64,000 nt of DNA. It comes from Aliiroseovarius sp. Z3 (GTDB lineage: Bacteria > Pseudomonadota > Alphaproteobacteria > Rhodobacterales > Rhodobacteraceae). Below the pieces are notes generated by a model. The model had not been told where the DNA came from and searched no databases. It saw nothing but the letters and a program-made list of their open reading frames with translations. The position numbers and the translations under genes are program-made. The stretch lies in NCBI RefSeq assembly GCF_029105185.1, contig NZ_JAFMZK010000006.1, forward strand, positions 1-64,000, read 5' to 3'. Every line of letters begins with the position of its first letter. Within the stretch, counting starts at the first letter, position 1. Shown one piece after another: positions 63,005-64,000 of the stretch.

Positions 63005-63438
63005 AAATCCGGCCCGCAACAATGGCGGATGCGCCCGCTATTGCAAACATTCTGACGGGGTGGATCGCGGCAACCCCATGGATGCCACGCGTTCATTCCC
63101 GTGCGTCTGAAAAAGACTTTGCGCGGATATTGGTTGGCCGCGGCTGGACCACAGTGGCGCAGGAGGGCATGCGAACACTTGGATTTCTGTCTCGCGATGG
63201 GGACGAGGTGCACGCGCTTTACTTGTTGCCTGCGGCGCGTGGACACGGGATCGGAAAAGCCTTGTTGGATGATGCCAAAGCGGCAGCTCCACAGCTGGCG
63301 CTCTATACTTTTCAGGCGAATGAAGGCGCGTGTCGCTTTTATCAGCGCGAAGGGTTTACCGAGGCGTTTCGCACCGATGGGGCGGGCAATGACGAGCATC
63401 TGCCCGATATTCGCTTTACTTGGAGGGCTGTGTGTTGA
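63001..63438 (+). CDS. GNAT-family N-acetyltransferase
   Basis: A 145-aa acetyltransferase. It has a typical N-terminus ([21 protein letters not shown]) and the acetyl-CoA loop ALYLLPAARGHGIGKALLDDA (about 74-94), then ALYTFQANEGACRFYQREGF. It is inserted between ycjX and ycjF with 4-base overlaps at both ends (ATGA and TTGA), so it is in the same operon. Acceptor substrate unknown. Confidence 0.88.
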   Translation: MKIRPATMADAPAIANILTGWIAATPWMPRVHSRASEKDFARILVGRGWTTVAQEGMRTLGFLSRDGDEVHALYLLPAARGHGIGKALLDDAKAAAPQLALYTFQANEGACRFYQREGFTEAFRTDGAGNDEHLPDIRFTWRAVC

Positions 63439-64000
63439 GCAGGTCTGAAAAACCCAGAACCGGCCCGGTGTTGATCGAACTGGAAGATACGCAAACGGTA
63501 TCGCCTGCCGACGCCCCACCGGTGCCAGAAATTGCGGCGGTTGACGCCACCGGGGCAGCCATGCAGGGCGCGATCAGCTTTGCGGGGCGCAAACGCTCGC
63601 GTCTGGCGCGCTGGTTTTGGTCGCTTCTGCTGACGATCACCGGGTTCGTTCTGTCCGTGGCAGCATATGATTTTGTCAGCAGCCTGATCACTCGCCAAAC
63701 TGTGTTGGGCTATGCGGCGCTGGGTCTGGTTGCGGCCTTCATTCTGGTGCTGCTGATCATCGCGCTGAAGGAATGGGTGGCGTTTGCCCGGCTGCGCCGA
63801 GTCGATACATTACACCATGCCGCCGAAGCGGCTGTGGCACACAACGACCTGACCGAAGCGCGGGATGTCGTTGAAAAGCTCAAGCGTCTTTACCGGGGGC
63901 GTGACGATCTGCGCTGGGGATTGGAGCGCTTGGCCGAGCGCGAAGCAGATGCCTTCGATGTGGACACTCTGCTTACCTTAACGGAGCGCGAGCTTCTGAC
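63435..64000 (+). CDS. YcjF-family membrane protein (3' end outside window)
   Basis: The 5' part of a YcjF/TIGR01620-type inner-membrane protein; 188 codons are visible. A proline-rich N-terminus (about 1-55) is followed by two hydrophobic segments (LARWFWSLLLTITGFVLSVAA, about 60-80, and LGYAALGLVAAFILVLLIIAL, about 93-113), then a soluble helical domain (EWVAFARLRRVDTLHHAAEAAV...). The start is TTG at 63435 (or GTG at 63432), overlapping the GNAT stop. The family usually accompanies YcjX. The gene runs off the window end. Confidence 0.85.
   Translation, partial: MSRSEKPRTGPVLIELEDTQTVSPADAPPVPEIAAVDATGAAMQGAISFAGRKRSRLARWFWSLLLTITGFVLSVAAYDFVSSLITRQTVLGYAALGLVAAFILVLLIIALKEWVAFARLRRVDTLHHAAEAAVAHNDLTEARDVVEKLKRLYRGRDDLRWGLERLAEREADAFDVDTLLTLTERELL

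Noticed and set aside
1-64000. tRNA genes, CRISPR arrays, transposases and prophage
   Set aside because: Reading both strands gave no tRNA-like TPsiC arm in a cloverleaf, no spaced direct repeats and no transposase or phage protein.

Overview
The window is a GC-rich chromosomal segment of an alphaproteobacterium, most likely a marine Rhodobacteraceae (Roseobacter group). The evidence is the end of the spc and alpha ribosomal operons with a short-form adenylate kinase, a BztABCD-type amino-acid importer, an ATP12-type F1 chaperone, an rpmH-rnpA-yidD / yidC-MOSC-engB-argB neighbourhood, LuxR-type quorum-sensing vocabulary and dense ATGA-coupled gene pairs. The genus cannot be named from the sequence alone. 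I found no tRNA, rRNA, CRISPR array, insertion sequence or prophage.

Layout. 1-8562: ribosomal and transcription genes rplR, rpsE, rpmD, rplO, secY, adk, rpsM, rpsK, rpoA, rplQ. The spc operon is broken between rpmD and rplO by about 1.9 kb that holds a terminator, an AT-richer patch with a 66-aa membrane peptide, a structured RNA-like element, a 47-aa ORF with its own terminator, and an EamA transporter. 8690-13585: a LuxR-family regulator without a luxI, rarA, then the overlapping chain crcB-rluC-HAD phosphatase-ATP12 chaperone. 13791-18479: bztABCD. 18586-21164 (minus): LysE exporter, SixA-type phosphatase, ferredoxin-like protein, fatty-acid/sterol hydroxylase. 21232-30615 (mostly minus): argB, engB, MOSC, yidC, a GGDEF-EAL protein, ttcA, two DUF1127-like small proteins, a 22-codon ORF with a strong Shine-Dalgarno, yidD, rnpA, rpmH, with one SDR gene on the plus strand.

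30866-34394 (plus): a TVP38/VTT membrane protein, a flavin disulfide oxidoreductase and an orphan histidine kinase. 34417-39783 (minus): the most striking accessory locus. It holds a sulfatase/phosphonate-monoester-hydrolase-type enzyme, a 1068-aa cobalamin-type reductive dehalogenase fused to its own FMN/[2Fe-2S] reductase, and an acetyltransferase. Upstream is a dyad that resembles a GntR operator. 39916-64000: envelope and housekeeping genes (coiled-coil membrane protein, OmpA protein, ubiA, rsmE, gshA, IMPACT protein, dgkA, tdk, a 2-hydroxyacid dehydrogenase-csaA-proC run, YbjN protein, lolC/E and lolD, cytochrome c, parE, PLP decarboxylase, DUF533 protein, truA, YcjX and YcjF pair).

Best candidates for new biology: (1) the sulfatase plus self-sufficient reductive dehalogenase pair, which could desulfate and then dehalogenate halogenated aryl sulfates using NAD(P)H; (2) a near-ideal SoxR box placed exactly like a SoxR promoter in front of a DUF1127-like gene and ttcA; (3) the small-gene and structured-RNA insertion inside the spc operon; (4) an inverted pair of a 22-base intergenic repeat after gshA.
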